Below are positions 38,278-46,532 of a stretch of 49,633 nucleotides of DNA, piece after piece. Under the pieces are notes generated by a model. That model had not been told where the DNA came from and searched no databases. It worked only from the letters and a program-made list of their open reading frames with translations. Position 1 is the stretch's first letter, and every line of letters starts with the position of its first letter. The position numbers and the translations under genes are program-made. The DNA is taken from NCBI GenBank assembly GCA_016219875.1, contig JACRJZ010000036.1:1-49633 (forward strand), written 5' to 3'. The DNA comes from Verrucomicrobiota bacterium. Lineage in GTDB: Bacteria > Verrucomicrobiota > Verrucomicrobiia > Limisphaerales > JACRJZ01.

Positions 38278-40802
38278 GGTTTATGAGGTTGAGAGGTTGA
38301 GTGTTCGTCAGCTTTTGCAAGCAGCGCTTCGAGGCGGGCGAGCCGCTGCTGCAACTCAGCGATCTCCGTCTCCTTGGCCTTTATAGCGGCGGCTTGCTCT
38401 TCCACTTTCTGGTTCAGCCCCTGAATCGCCGCCAGCGCCACGCCGTCGGCGTCCACGCCCGTGATGCCCGTGTCGCTCTCGCCCACGGCGAAGGCGGCTT
38501 TGAAGTCCTGGGACACCGGGCCGATGTGGCGAATGGAAGCGTCCTGGCTCTTGTAGTTCCAGGTGGCGAGCGGCAGGGCGGCCACGCGGGCCAAGACTGT
38601 TGGCGCATCCACGGCCTGGAAGTTCTCCTTCGCGTTCCGGTCGCTCAGGCTCGTCCAACTCCCGCCACCCGACGCGAGGCGAACGCCGGCGCTCAGGCCG
38701 CTGTCGGAGAAAAGCCGGTAGCCGCCCACGGCGCGCATTGTCACCGAGTTGGTGGTGGCGGAGGCCACGTCGGCGTCGGTCGAATCGCCCCAGACGAACG
38801 CGCCGGTGTGATTGGCCTTGGCGCGGCGGCCGGCAGCGAAGGCGTAGTTGGTGGCCGCATTGAGCCGCCCGCCCGGAATCGTCGCGTAGTTCGCATAGGC
38901 CGCGATGGTGTTGTCCCAGCCCCCGCCAATCGCGCTGCACGTTGAGGCCACGCCGATGTTGTTGCGGTTGCCGCCCGTAATGGTGGCATACGACGCATTG
39001 GCCGCGATGTTGTTGTCGGCGCCCCCGCCAACCACGCTGTAATCTGAGTTCGTGCCAATGTTGTTACTGTGGCCGCCGGCAATGGTGGTATGTGGCGCAT
39101 TGGCCGCGATGTTGTTGTCGTAGCCCCCGCCAACCGCGCTGCCATCCGAGTTCGTGCCAATATTGTTGTTGTAGCCGCCGGCAATGGTGGCGTCCGAGGA
39201 GTCGTTTCCAATGTTGTTGTCGTAGCCTCCGCCAATCGCGCTGAAAGGCGAGCCCGTGCCGATGTCGTTGCGGTCGCCGCCGGCGATGGTGGCTTCACGG
39301 GAATTGTCCCCAATGTTGTTGTCGTAGCCCCCGCCAACTGCGCTGCCATACGAGTTCGTGCCAATGTCGTTGCGGCCGCCCCCGCCAATCACGCTGTAAG
39401 CCGAGTCCGCGCCGACGTCGTTGTCGTCGCCGCCGGCAATGGTGGTATGCGGCGCATTGTCCGCCACGTTGTTCTCATAGCCTCCGCCAATCGCGCTGTA
39501 GTCCGAGTCCGTGTCGATGTCGTTGTAGTCGCCACCGGCGATGAAGCCGAAGCTGGCGGAGATGCTGTTGCCACCCAGGACATCCGGCCCCCCACCGCCC
39601 GCGATCACCGCGCCCACCGCGCCCCAATACACAACGTTGTTGTCCGCGCCGCCGATCAAATTGGGGGTCCCATTGCCGTGCGGCTCCAGGCGCAGCGCAC
39701 GCAGGCTGTTGACCCTGAACTCCAACGCTCCTTCGTCGCGCGTGCCTAGAAAGTGCGCGGCGGTGGTGCCGCTGTTGCCATTCATGAGCCAGACCTCGTC
39801 GATGCGCGGCACGTTGCCGGAGAGGCGCGCGTCCGGCAGTGTGCCGAGGGTCAGCCGGGAAGCGTTCAGGTTGGACAGCAGCGGGCCGTTGCCCGCGAAC
39901 CCAGGGGCGCTGACCAGCCCGGCGAAGCTCGCCCCCTCGCTCAGCAAGGCCACGTTGGCTGAGAGCCGGGCGTCGGCCACCGTGCCGGCCAGGGCGGCCG
40001 CACCCAGATTGGTCAACCCGCCGCCGTCGCCCGTGAAGCTGCCCGCCAGCGTGCTGGCCGTGTTGGTCAGCGTGACGACGCCAGCAAAGCGGGTCGTGCC
40101 GGTGAAGTTCTGGTCGGCATCCAGCAAGGCCACATTGCTCGAGAGCCGCGCGTCTGGCAGTGTGCCGACGGTCAGCTTGGTAGCGTTCAGGTTCGACAGC
40201 AACAGGCCGTTGCCCGCGAACCCGGGCGCACTGACCAAGCCGGCGAAACTCGCCCCCTCGCTCAGCAAGGCCACGTTGGCAGAGAGTCGCGCATCGGGCA
40301 AAGTGCCGGTCAAGCCGCTGGCCGGCGCGCTGGCGGCCACACCGGCGTTGGGCGCAAAGAGCGCGTGCGGGGCGGGCGTGAGCGGTTGCCGTGGCGTCAG
40401 CGGCGTGAAGGCGCCGCCGCCGTTGGTGCGCACGCCGATGGCCAGCCAGCGCGCGCCGCCTGCGAAGACGCCCGGGCCGAAGTCGAGCGCGACAACAAAC
40501 AGGCCGTTGGCGACGGGCGTGGCGGGGTTCGTGAGAATGTCGCTGACGGCGCCGCCATTGGCCAGGGCGTCGTAAACCGTAAATCGTAAATCGTAAATCC
40601 CGCTGGCGGGCTGCCCGCCGTCTCGCAGGTGGCCCTGGTAGGTGAAGGCCGTGCCCAGGGGAGCGGCGATGAGTGTGCCGGCCAACAAGGCCAGCAGGAC
40701 GACGAGGGGGGAAAATTTCAAAATGAGAATTGAGAATTGGAAATTGCGAATGGCCACCGGCGCGAGGGCGCGGGGCGAGGTCAGGTTTGGAGTTGGTTTC
40801 AT
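38274..40802 (-). CDS. Secreted YadA-head-like fibre protein with S74 chaperone
   Basis: The ATG at 40802 (MKPTPNLTSP) gives 842 residues, with signal segment AIRNFQFSILILKFSPLVVL. The first 130 mature residues (GTAFTYQGHLRDGGQPASG ... RWLAIGVRTNGGG) match the protein at 20454. Next come repeated PDARLSANVALLSEGASFAG segments, then thirteen exact 17-residue units (38880-39542) alternating IAGG-x-N-D/N-I- and IGGGYDNNI-, like the head of YadA-type trimeric adhesins. The last 123 residues are an S74 chaperone: SDRNAKENF gives Ser720 and Lys725 with the expected spacing, followed by IGPVSQDFKAAF and a long heptad coiled coil (VEEQAAAIKAKETEIAELQQ). A self-cleaving homotrimeric fibre is inferred. 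It starts a likely operon with the mini-gene and Kelch gene. Confidence 0.85.
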   Translation of the reverse strand: MKPTPNLTSPRALAPVAIRNFQFSILILKFSPLVVLLALLAGTLIAAPLGTAFTYQGHLRDGGQPASGIYDLRFTVYDALANGGAVSDILTNPATPVANGLFVVALDFGPGVFAGGARWLAIGVRTNGGGAFTPLTPRQPLTPAPHALFAPNAGVAASAPASGLTGTLPDARLSANVALLSEGASFAGLVSAPGFAGNGLLLSNLNATKLTVGTLPDARLSSNVALLDADQNFTGTTRFAGVVTLTNTASTLAGSFTGDGGGLTNLGAAALAGTVADARLSANVALLSEGASFAGLVSAPGFAGNGPLLSNLNASRLTLGTLPDARLSGNVPRIDEVWLMNGNSGTTAAHFLGTRDEGALEFRVNSLRALRLEPHGNGTPNLIGGADNNVVYWGAVGAVIAGGGGPDVLGGNSISASFGFIAGGDYNDIDTDSDYSAIGGGYENNVADNAPHTTIAGGDDNDVGADSAYSVIGGGGRNDIGTNSYGSAVGGGYDNNIGDNSREATIAGGDRNDIGTGSPFSAIGGGYDNNIGNDSSDATIAGGYNNNIGTNSDGSAVGGGYDNNIAANAPHTTIAGGHSNNIGTNSDYSVVGGGADNNIAANASYATITGGNRNNIGVASTCSAIGGGWDNTIAAYANYATIPGGRLNAATNYAFAAGRRAKANHTGAFVWGDSTDADVASATTNSVTMRAVGGYRLFSDSGLSAGVRLASGGGSWTSLSDRNAKENFQAVDAPTVLARVAALPLATWNYKSQDASIRHIGPVSQDFKAAFAVGESDTGITGVDADGVALAAIQGLNQKVEEQAAAIKAKETEIAELQQRLARLEALLAKADEHSTSQPHKP
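40571..40598. repeat. CGTAAAT heptamers within a conserved protein domain
   Basis: CGTAAAC followed by three perfect CGTAAAT words lies inside the S74 gene. It encodes IYDLRFTVYD, the conserved strand that appears as LFDLRLALCD in the paralogue at 20454, where the DNA shows no such word. Confidence 0.75.
40724..40781. repeat. 58-bp exact repeat (copy B) containing ATTNNNA heptamers
   Basis: This copy is identical to 38045-38102 and lies at the same place relative to the start codon (about 20-80 bp in). It encodes the same N-terminal segment of the signal peptide. Confidence 0.9.
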
Positions 40803-41278
40803 GGGGTGTTCGCAGTTTGTGGTCGGGTCGTGGTGAGGCAGTGTCACCGAATCAGTGGAGTCCGCCGGAGCAACGGAAGCGGCGACGGTTGGCCGAAGAG
40901 CGCCGGGTCAACGCGCAAAAAAACCTTTCCCACGTTTCCCTGCGTGGCCCTTAGTGTGGCGAGGCAGAGTGCGGTCCAGTCGAAATAGCCGGCCTGCATA
41001 CTTGCCCGTGATTGAGTGTCGCGGTGCTATCAGAAAACGGGAACGGGAGCAACAACCAAGTGAGCGGATTGGGCGGGCCTCCAGGGCTGATTCAAGAAAG
41101 CGTAGCAGCCGACGTGAAGAGGCTCACTCTGATTGCGGAATGCAGATTGCAGATTGCAGATTGAAAACAGAGCCTCCTCACGTCGGCTGCTACGATCCAG
41201 GGATTCTTGAACTCACCGGGGCATGCCCCCGGCAACGCGAGAATTCTGGGATCAACTCCTTGCGCCCTCAGTCCGCGC
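40803..41278. other. 476-bp gene-free boundary region
   Basis: This gap separates the array of secreted proteins from the metabolic genes. It holds an A/C-rich leader before the ATG at 40802 (on the minus strand CACCACGACCCGACCACAAA), an inverted-repeat element at 41102-41193, and a short GC hairpin, CCGGGGCATGCCCCCGG, at 41215-41231, about 48 bp beyond the stop of the TPR gene. That hairpin has no T-run, so it is at best a weak terminator candidate. No reading frame in the gap looks like protein. Confidence 0.6.
41102..41193. repeat. Inverted-repeat element, copy 1
   Basis: Two 24-bp arms, beginning GTAGCAGCCGACGTG and ending CACGTCGGCTGCTAC, match at 23 of 24 positions (41102-41125 and 41170-41193). 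The 44-nt loop is made of GATTGCA heptamers (GAATGCA, GATTGCA, GATTGCA, GATTGAA). A further TTCAAGAA occurs outside both arms in inverted orientation. Confidence 0.85.
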
Positions 41279-41785
41279 TCACAGGCGGCGGATTTCGTCC
41301 CGCAGCGGCTTCAGGTCTTCATCACTCAGCGCCATCGACTTGATGGTTTCCTTTTTGCCGACGCGCAGGGCCTGCCGCAACCATTTGCGGGCCTCGTCCA
41401 ATTGGTGCATCTGGCAAGCGTAACAGGCGAGGTTGAACGGAATCATCGCCTCCTTGGGAAAGATCGTCGCGGCCGGGAGCAGGTAATCCCGCGCCGCCGG
41501 CAAACCGCCGCCCGGCATCCGCCGCGCGGCGTAGGCCCGATGCAGCCAGCCCGTGGACCGTCCGGCGTCCGTCTGCACCAGTTCCTCCGCCACGCGGAAG
41601 CCCGCGGCCCAATCCTTCGCCTCGGCGTACAAGAGCCAGCGCACCTCCAGCACGTCGGGATGGGATCGCACGGTGGCGCTGAGGTGGTCGAGTTCAGCAA
41701 ACGCTTCCGGCAAATTCCCCAACTCCAGCCAGCCGATGGCGGCCGCGAGGAAATGCGAATCCGGTGGCGGCAGATGAGTGTTCAC
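41279..41785 (-). CDS. TPR-like tetratricopeptide protein
   Basis: The frame starts with GTG at 41785 (read as MNTHLPPPD) and gives 168 residues; only 6 bp separate it from the stop of the GH127 gene, so the two are probably co-translated. Helical repeat signatures are visible: FLAAAIGWLELGNLPEAFAE, VLEVRWLLYAEAKDWAAGF, PFNLACYACQMHQLDEARKW. The spacing of small and aromatic residues fits three or four TPR hairpins. There is no signal peptide, so the protein is cytoplasmic. Similar short TPR proteins with a final 'LKPLRDEI' helix are common in Verrucomicrobiota. The role is unknown; TPRs usually mediate protein contacts. Confidence 0.8.
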   Translation of the reverse strand: MNTHLPPPDSHFLAAAIGWLELGNLPEAFAELDHLSATVRSHPDVLEVRWLLYAEAKDWAAGFRVAEELVQTDAGRSTGWLHRAYAARRMPGGGLPAARDYLLPAATIFPKEAMIPFNLACYACQMHQLDEARKWLRQALRVGKKETIKSMALSDEDLKPLRDEIRRL

Positions 41786-41791
41786 ACACCG

Positions 41792-44104
41792 TCATTCCGC
41801 GAACGCCTCCAGTTCCGCGCACGAACTGAAGGCCTGCTTCGGGTTGTCGCCGCCGGCGGGCTGGCCGATGACGCGCACGGCCACCGCCGACGCGGGCTGC
41901 GGCAGTTTCAGTTCGAACTTCTGGCCGGGCTTCAGCTTCCCGTTGTCCACCGCCGTGGTGGCCGGATAGCCGGCCAGTTCGCCAACACGCTGCCACGGGC
42001 CGCCCTGCTTCCCGCGAATCTCCACGCGCGGTTTGCCGCTGCCCGCGTTGAACCATCCGCCGTCGTGGAACGTCTTCCCGTGAGCGAAGACCACGCGGCG
42101 GATCGTGGCGGGGGCGTTCAGCGTGACGGCAAACCAGTCTTCACTGGCCGGCTGCGCATTGAACGTGACGACGAACGTCTCCGCGTCGCCGTCGTTGATC
42201 GAGCCACTCTGGTTGCCCTGGCGGGAGCGGCTTTCCTCGCCGTCGGCCAAGACTGAATCCGTTTGCGCAAACTCGGCGCCGGGAGCGCGCAACCAGACGC
42301 GATACGAACCGCCGTCGGCGCCCGCATCGGCAAACGGCACGAGCACCGCGGGCGTGACTTCGCGGCTCCGGCGCGAACGCACCTTCGCCTCAAACGTGAG
42401 TGGCGACGCGGTCTTGAGGACAAATGGTGGCTTGGCCACGTCCGCCAATCCGATGGCCGAGGCCGAGGCCAGCCCGCGGTTCTGCGCCTCATCGTAGGCC
42501 AGCACGAACGGCCCCCACTGGAGCGCGCTGCGGCCTTCGTTGCCGTGCTGACCGGCGATGACCATCGCGCCGAGCGAGAAGCTAAGCGTGATGCGGTCGC
42601 CGTCTTTCCATTCGCGCGCCGGCAGGAGTGCCCAACCGTTCTCGTTCGCGGCTTGAACTGTTTGTCCGTTCACCTGCAGGCGAAGCGGCGCGGCCCAGGC
42701 CGGCACGCGGACTTTCACGCCGAACTTCGCCGACGTGGGCAGGCGCAGCGTGATTTGTGAATTCCCCCGGCGCGGAAACTCGCTCTGCTGATCCACCGTC
42801 ACGGTCTGTCCACCGAGGTCGAGCGTGGCCCGCGACGTTTCAAATGTGCTCACGAGGAGCGTGTCTCCGGCCCGCAGATACGCGGCCTGAGGCGCGAGCG
42901 CCAGGCCACGCGGGCCACTGGAGTGGCAACAGTTGATGCCCTTGTCGTAGGGCTTCTTCCCTTCGAGCGCCGTGAAGTAGCACCAGTCGTCACCGCGTGG
43001 ATGCTGGGCGGCGGCGAGATGGTTGTAGATGGTTTTCTCCAACTCGTTGGCGAACCTGGCCTCGCCCGTCAGCCGCAGCAATTGGAGGTTCAACTGAATC
43101 CAGGTCGTCGTCACGCACGTCTCGGCGACGTGGGCGGAAGTCTGGTTCGGCAACTCGAAGTCCGCGCGAAAATGCTCGCCCTGGCTGGCGCTGCCGGTGA
43201 GATAAAGCCGCTTGTCCACGATGTCCTGCCAGGCGTTGAGCACCGGCTCGAGGAACTTCCGGTCGCCCGTGGCCCGCGCGAGTTCGCACAGGCCGACCAG
43301 GTTGGAGAGCATCTCGTAGGCTTTGGCGTTGGCAGTCTTGTTGACCTGCTTGGCGGTCATCAGCGCCTCGATGATCTTCGGCCCGTTCGGTTCGTCCCAC
43401 GACTTCACCAAGTAAAGCGCGAAGTCCAGATACCGCGGGTCGCCGGTAAGCCGGTGGAGGACGACGACCGGTTCCAGCACGCTGGTGGCGGCCATGCCGA
43501 CGTGCGTGCCGGCGGAGAGAATGCTCTTCCTCGCCGGGAAGGTCGCGATGAGCAAGTCCCCGATCTTGCGGCACGCCTTCAGGGCGGCCTCGTTGCCGGT
43601 GAACTGGTGGTAGGTGAGCAGGCCGATGAGGTTGTACTTGTGCGACCACACGTCCCAGTCCGCGCCCTGGAAAAGGCCGAAACGCTTCTCTGGGACGTAG
43701 GTGCCGAGGTAGCCGTCCGGCTCCTGCGCCTGGATGAGTTCAGCCGCGACGCGATCCAGCTTCTCGCGCAACGCCGCGTCGCCGGTGTAGGCCCACGCGA
43801 GCGTGGCCGCGTGCAGCCATTTACCGACGTGCTCTCCGATCCAGGGATGAGTCCCCGGCTTCTGGCGAAAGCCCGCCAGCAGCGGCTCGGTATCGACCGC
43901 GAGCAACCGGTTCTTCTCGTTCACCAGGAGCCGCGCCCCCAACCAGCCATCAATGTGGATGGCGGACGGGGACAAGGCCTCCGCCGCGTCAGGCAACTTG
44001 GCCGGGGCCTTGAACGGCAACGGCTCGATGGGCGCAGCGGCGGCGAAACTGGAGAGGAGGACGACGGGAAGAAACCCCAGGAGACTGTTGGCGATTCGTT
44101 TCAT
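41792..44104 (-). CDS. Secreted GH127-family beta-L-arabinofuranosidase (DUF1680)
   Basis: The ATG at 44104 (MKRIANSLLGFLPVVLLSSF) gives a signal peptide ending AAAAP and 770 residues. The catalytic (alpha/alpha)6 domain spans about 45-560. Visible motifs are GKWLHAATLAWAYTGD, EPDGYLGTYVPEKRF, DVWSHKYNLIGLL, AETCVTTTW and GINCCHSSGPRG. By comparison with HypBA1, which uses one Glu and three Cys around zinc, Glu328, Cys330 and the pair Cys392/Cys393 are the likely zinc ligands and nucleophile; all four are present. A beta-sandwich follows, and the last 150 residues add an F5/8-type discoidin-like domain (DWFAVTLNAPATIRRVVFAH ... SAVAVRVIG), suggesting glycan binding. It would release L-arabinose from arabino-oligosaccharides or hydroxyproline-rich glycans outside the cytoplasm. 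Exact specificity cannot be read here. Confidence 0.88.
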   Translation of the reverse strand: MKRIANSLLGFLPVVLLSSFAAAAPIEPLPFKAPAKLPDAAEALSPSAIHIDGWLGARLLVNEKNRLLAVDTEPLLAGFRQKPGTHPWIGEHVGKWLHAATLAWAYTGDAALREKLDRVAAELIQAQEPDGYLGTYVPEKRFGLFQGADWDVWSHKYNLIGLLTYHQFTGNEAALKACRKIGDLLIATFPARKSILSAGTHVGMAATSVLEPVVVLHRLTGDPRYLDFALYLVKSWDEPNGPKIIEALMTAKQVNKTANAKAYEMLSNLVGLCELARATGDRKFLEPVLNAWQDIVDKRLYLTGSASQGEHFRADFELPNQTSAHVAETCVTTTWIQLNLQLLRLTGEARFANELEKTIYNHLAAAQHPRGDDWCYFTALEGKKPYDKGINCCHSSGPRGLALAPQAAYLRAGDTLLVSTFETSRATLDLGGQTVTVDQQSEFPRRGNSQITLRLPTSAKFGVKVRVPAWAAPLRLQVNGQTVQAANENGWALLPAREWKDGDRITLSFSLGAMVIAGQHGNEGRSALQWGPFVLAYDEAQNRGLASASAIGLADVAKPPFVLKTASPLTFEAKVRSRRSREVTPAVLVPFADAGADGGSYRVWLRAPGAEFAQTDSVLADGEESRSRQGNQSGSINDGDAETFVVTFNAQPASEDWFAVTLNAPATIRRVVFAHGKTFHDGGWFNAGSGKPRVEIRGKQGGPWQRVGELAGYPATTAVDNGKLKPGQKFELKLPQPASAVAVRVIGQPAGGDNPKQAFSSCAELEAFAE

Positions 44105-44227
44105 GGCAGTGGTGCTGGACAGATCATCAGTGCGACCAAAGCACTGCCACAGGTTCCGCGCGGACGCAATCAGTTTGGCAACCGGAGGCGCGGCCCGACC
44201 TCCTTCAACTCGAAATCCCTCCTCTCC

Positions 44228-45316
44228 TCATGCGCCCTTCAGTTCCCGCTCCATCCATGCCTGCGTCCGGTCCCACATTTCCGGCGTATAGACGTGGCCG
44301 AGGTTGGGAATGACGAGGCTCTCGAACTTCTTCTCCGCGCCGTAGAGGCGATAGACCTTGCGTACCACAGATTCGATCTTGCGAATGCCGTCCACTGGCG
44401 AGCCGAAGTCCTGGTCGCCAGTCTGGAAAAGCATCGGACGCGGCGCGGCGAGGGCGACCACGGCCTCGGTGTCGAAGTGATTCAGCATCCCGGGCACGAA
44501 GTAGTAAATGCCGTGGTACTTCAGGCCCTCCGTGGTGATGAGGTCTTCGTAGCGCGTGAGACAAGCCACGGCGACGCCGGTCTTGGGCCGGTCGTCCAGC
44601 GCCATGAGCCACCAGGTGCGCGTCGCGCCCATGCTGATGCCGGTGACGCCGATGCGCCGGGGATCGACTTCCGGGCGCGAGCAGAGATAGTCGAGCGCCA
44701 TCAGGTCGTCGCGCACGATCATGCCCCAGAGCGAACGGCCGACCCAGAGGTTGAACTTGCTGGCCGTCATTTCGCCGGCGCCGCCCTTCTCCTGCGGGCC
44801 GCCGGGGCCTTGACCGTTGCGCTCGCCGAAGCAGTAGGCGTCGATGCCCAGCACGGCGAACCCACATCGAGCCAACGCGGGACCGGCGGGTTCGGGCAGG
44901 GCGTTGGTGCGGAACAACTCCTCTTTGCCGATGTCGTACTGGCCTCCATGCCAATGGCAGTAGAGGATGGCGGGAACCCGGCCTGAAGTCTTTTTCGGAA
45001 GGAGCAAGTAGCCGGGCACGGTCGCGCCGGCTCCGTTCTCAAACTGGAATTTCTCCAGCCAGAAATCGCGCCGGTCTTCGCGGCTGAGGGTTTCGACTTT
45101 CGGCACTTTGGGGCGGGGCGGGAGTCTGCCGAGCAACTCACCAAGTTCGACGCGGATTTGCTGGCGCTGCTGCTCCCAGGCAGTCTTGCTGGCCGGCGGC
45201 GTGAACGGTTGGGCCAGCGGCGCACGAGCCAGCCAGCGCTGGGCGATGGTGAGGTTGGTCTGAGGCATAACGGTGCGAGCAGTGAAGAGAAGGATTGCGA
45301 AGAGCGTCGCCGACAT
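44228..45316 (-). CDS. Secreted alpha/beta hydrolase (dienelactone hydrolase/acetylxylan-esterase-like)
   Basis: The ATG at 45316 (MSATLFAILLFTARTVMPQ) gives a signal-like N-terminus and 362 residues. The frame is open to 45532, but the extension only translates the inverted-repeat DNA, so I prefer the shorter form. Motifs include VPAILYCHWHGGQYDIGK for the oxyanion region, GISMGATR with nucleophile Ser228, GDQDF with Asp301 or Asp303, and NLGHVYTPEM with His341, a complete Ser-Asp-His triad. The family contains esterases and peptidase-like hydrolases of the Abhydrolase_7/DLH type, often next to glycoside hydrolases. With GH127 123 bp downstream, a deacetylating or deesterifying role on plant polysaccharide is plausible but inferred. 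The 5' leader is folded into inverted-repeat copy 3. Confidence 0.82.
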   Translation of the reverse strand: MSATLFAILLFTARTVMPQTNLTIAQRWLARAPLAQPFTPPASKTAWEQQRQQIRVELGELLGRLPPRPKVPKVETLSREDRRDFWLEKFQFENGAGATVPGYLLLPKKTSGRVPAILYCHWHGGQYDIGKEELFRTNALPEPAGPALARCGFAVLGIDAYCFGERNGQGPGGPQEKGGAGEMTASKFNLWVGRSLWGMIVRDDLMALDYLCSRPEVDPRRIGVTGISMGATRTWWLMALDDRPKTGVAVACLTRYEDLITTEGLKYHGIYYFVPGMLNHFDTEAVVALAAPRPMLFQTGDQDFGSPVDGIRKIESVVRKVYRLYGAEKKFESLVIPNLGHVYTPEMWDRTQAWMERELKGA

Positions 45317-45321
45317 CAGGC

Positions 45322-45415
45322 GAGCAGCGCGACGGGAGCAGACTCCGTCTGAAGAATCTGCAATCCGCAATCTGCAATCTGCAATTGATCTGAGCCTCGT
45401 CACCTCGGCTGCGAC
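45322..45415. repeat. Inverted-repeat element, copy 3 (degenerate), abutting a start codon
   Basis: The right arm (45392-45415) differs from the copy 2 arm at 3 of 24 positions. The left arm (45322-45345) is recognisable with about three mismatches and small indels. The 46-nt loop carries the heptamers GCAATCC, GCAATCT, GCAATCT, GCAATTG, the reverse complement of the copy 1 loop. The element ends 5 bp before the ATG at 45316, so the hydrolase mRNA would start with a hairpin. It lies in the 268-bp gap below the ribokinase gene. Confidence 0.7.
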
Positions 45416-45584
45416 GGGGCTTTGACACTGGTTCGGTGGTTGAAATGGCATCATCACGATTCGTCGCGGCGGGCGCTTGCGCGACCCGCGGCGGAGCGGC
45501 AGGAAGAGTAGCGGCGGGCGGGCGCGCTTCAAGGAGGATTCCGGCGGGCGGATGCGCGGCGGTTCCTCCCAAACAGCGGTCAGG

Positions 45585-46508
45585 TCAGCCTCGCGTCTTG
45601 AGGAAGGTTTCGATCTCGCGCCGTCGTGGGGCGGAGGGTTGCGCGCCGAGTTTGGTGACGGACAGGGCGGCGGCGGCGTTAGCGAACCGCGCCGCCTCGG
45701 CCATGGTCTTCCCCTCGGCCAGCGCGACCGCCAGCGCGCCGTTGAAGATGTCGCCGGCCGCCGTGGTATCGACGGCTTTCACTTTGAAGCCAGGAATGAG
45801 TTGTCGGCCGTCGCGGCCGGCGATAAACGCGCCCCGCGCGCCCAGAGTGAGAATCACCGTTTGCACGCCGCGGGCGAGCAGTTTGTCGGCAGCCCGTGCA
45901 GCCGCGGCCTCGCTATCCACTTTCAGGCCGGTCAAGAGTTCGGCTTCGGTTTCGTTGGGCGTCAGAATGAAAACGAGCTGGAGCAACTTATCGGGCAGAG
46001 GCCGAGCCGGCGCGGGATTCAAGATGACGCGCACACCATTCCGCGCCGCGAGTTCGGCGGCGGCTTGGACAGTTTCGAGCGGGCTTTCCAATTGCATGAC
46101 CAACACGCGCGCCCCCGCGAATGCCGTTCGCGCTCGCTTCACGTCCGTCGGCGAAAGACGGCCGTTGGCACCGCCAGCCACGGCGATGCTGTTCTCGCCA
46201 TCCTTGGCCACGAAGATCAAGGCCACGCCCGACGGGGCCGTCTTGTCGCGGACAATGTGCTCCACATTGATGCCGTCTTTGACGAATCCGGCTACGGCTT
46301 GGTTCCCGAACACGTCCCGGCCCACGCGCGCAATGAAGGTCACACAACCTCCGGCCCGCGCCGCGCCGACGGCCTGGTTGGCGCCCTTGCCGCCGGCCGC
46401 GGTGACGAATTGGCCGCCGAGGAGGGTTTCACCCGGCCGCGGGAGGCGGTCGAGCTTGATGATCATGTCGGTGTTGCTGCTGCCGAGGACGAGGAGGCGG
46501 GAGGTCAT
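45585..46508 (-). CDS. rbsK: Ribokinase-family (PfkB) sugar kinase
   Basis: The ATG at 46508 gives 307 residues, the usual ribokinase length. The N-terminal signature GGKGANQAVGAARAGG (from residue 39) binds the sugar, NPAPARPLP and TPNETEAE match the Asn/Glu motif of the kinase core, and DTTAAGDIFNGALA (residues 247-260) contains the catalytic base Asp253 and anion hole. E. coli ribokinase has the same DTTAAGD form, so ribose is the best guess, but PfkB kinases also act on other pentoses. The product phosphorylates the sugar at O5 with ATP in the cytoplasm, feeding the pentose phosphate pathway. It lies upstream of the hydrolase, GH127 and TPR genes on the same strand, which supports a pentose-use cluster. 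Confidence 0.9.
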   Translation of the reverse strand: MTSRLLVLGSSNTDMIIKLDRLPRPGETLLGGQFVTAAGGKGANQAVGAARAGGCVTFIARVGRDVFGNQAVAGFVKDGINVEHIVRDKTAPSGVALIFVAKDGENSIAVAGGANGRLSPTDVKRARTAFAGARVLVMQLESPLETVQAAAELAARNGVRVILNPAPARPLPDKLLQLVFILTPNETEAELLTGLKVDSEAAAARAADKLLARGVQTVILTLGARGAFIAGRDGRQLIPGFKVKAVDTTAAGDIFNGALAVALAEGKTMAEAARFANAAAALSVTKLGAQPSAPRRREIETFLKTRG

Positions 46509-46532
46509 TCTAGGCGGGGCAGTTGGAAGGAG

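Noticed and set aside
41215..41231. Rho-independent terminator of the TPR gene
   Set aside because: The GC hairpin lacks a following T-run and similar GC palindromes are frequent in this DNA, so it is only noted within the gap.
45317..45532. Extended N-terminus for the alpha/beta hydrolase
   Set aside because: The added residues translate inverted-repeat copy 3 and are basic, with no homology expected.
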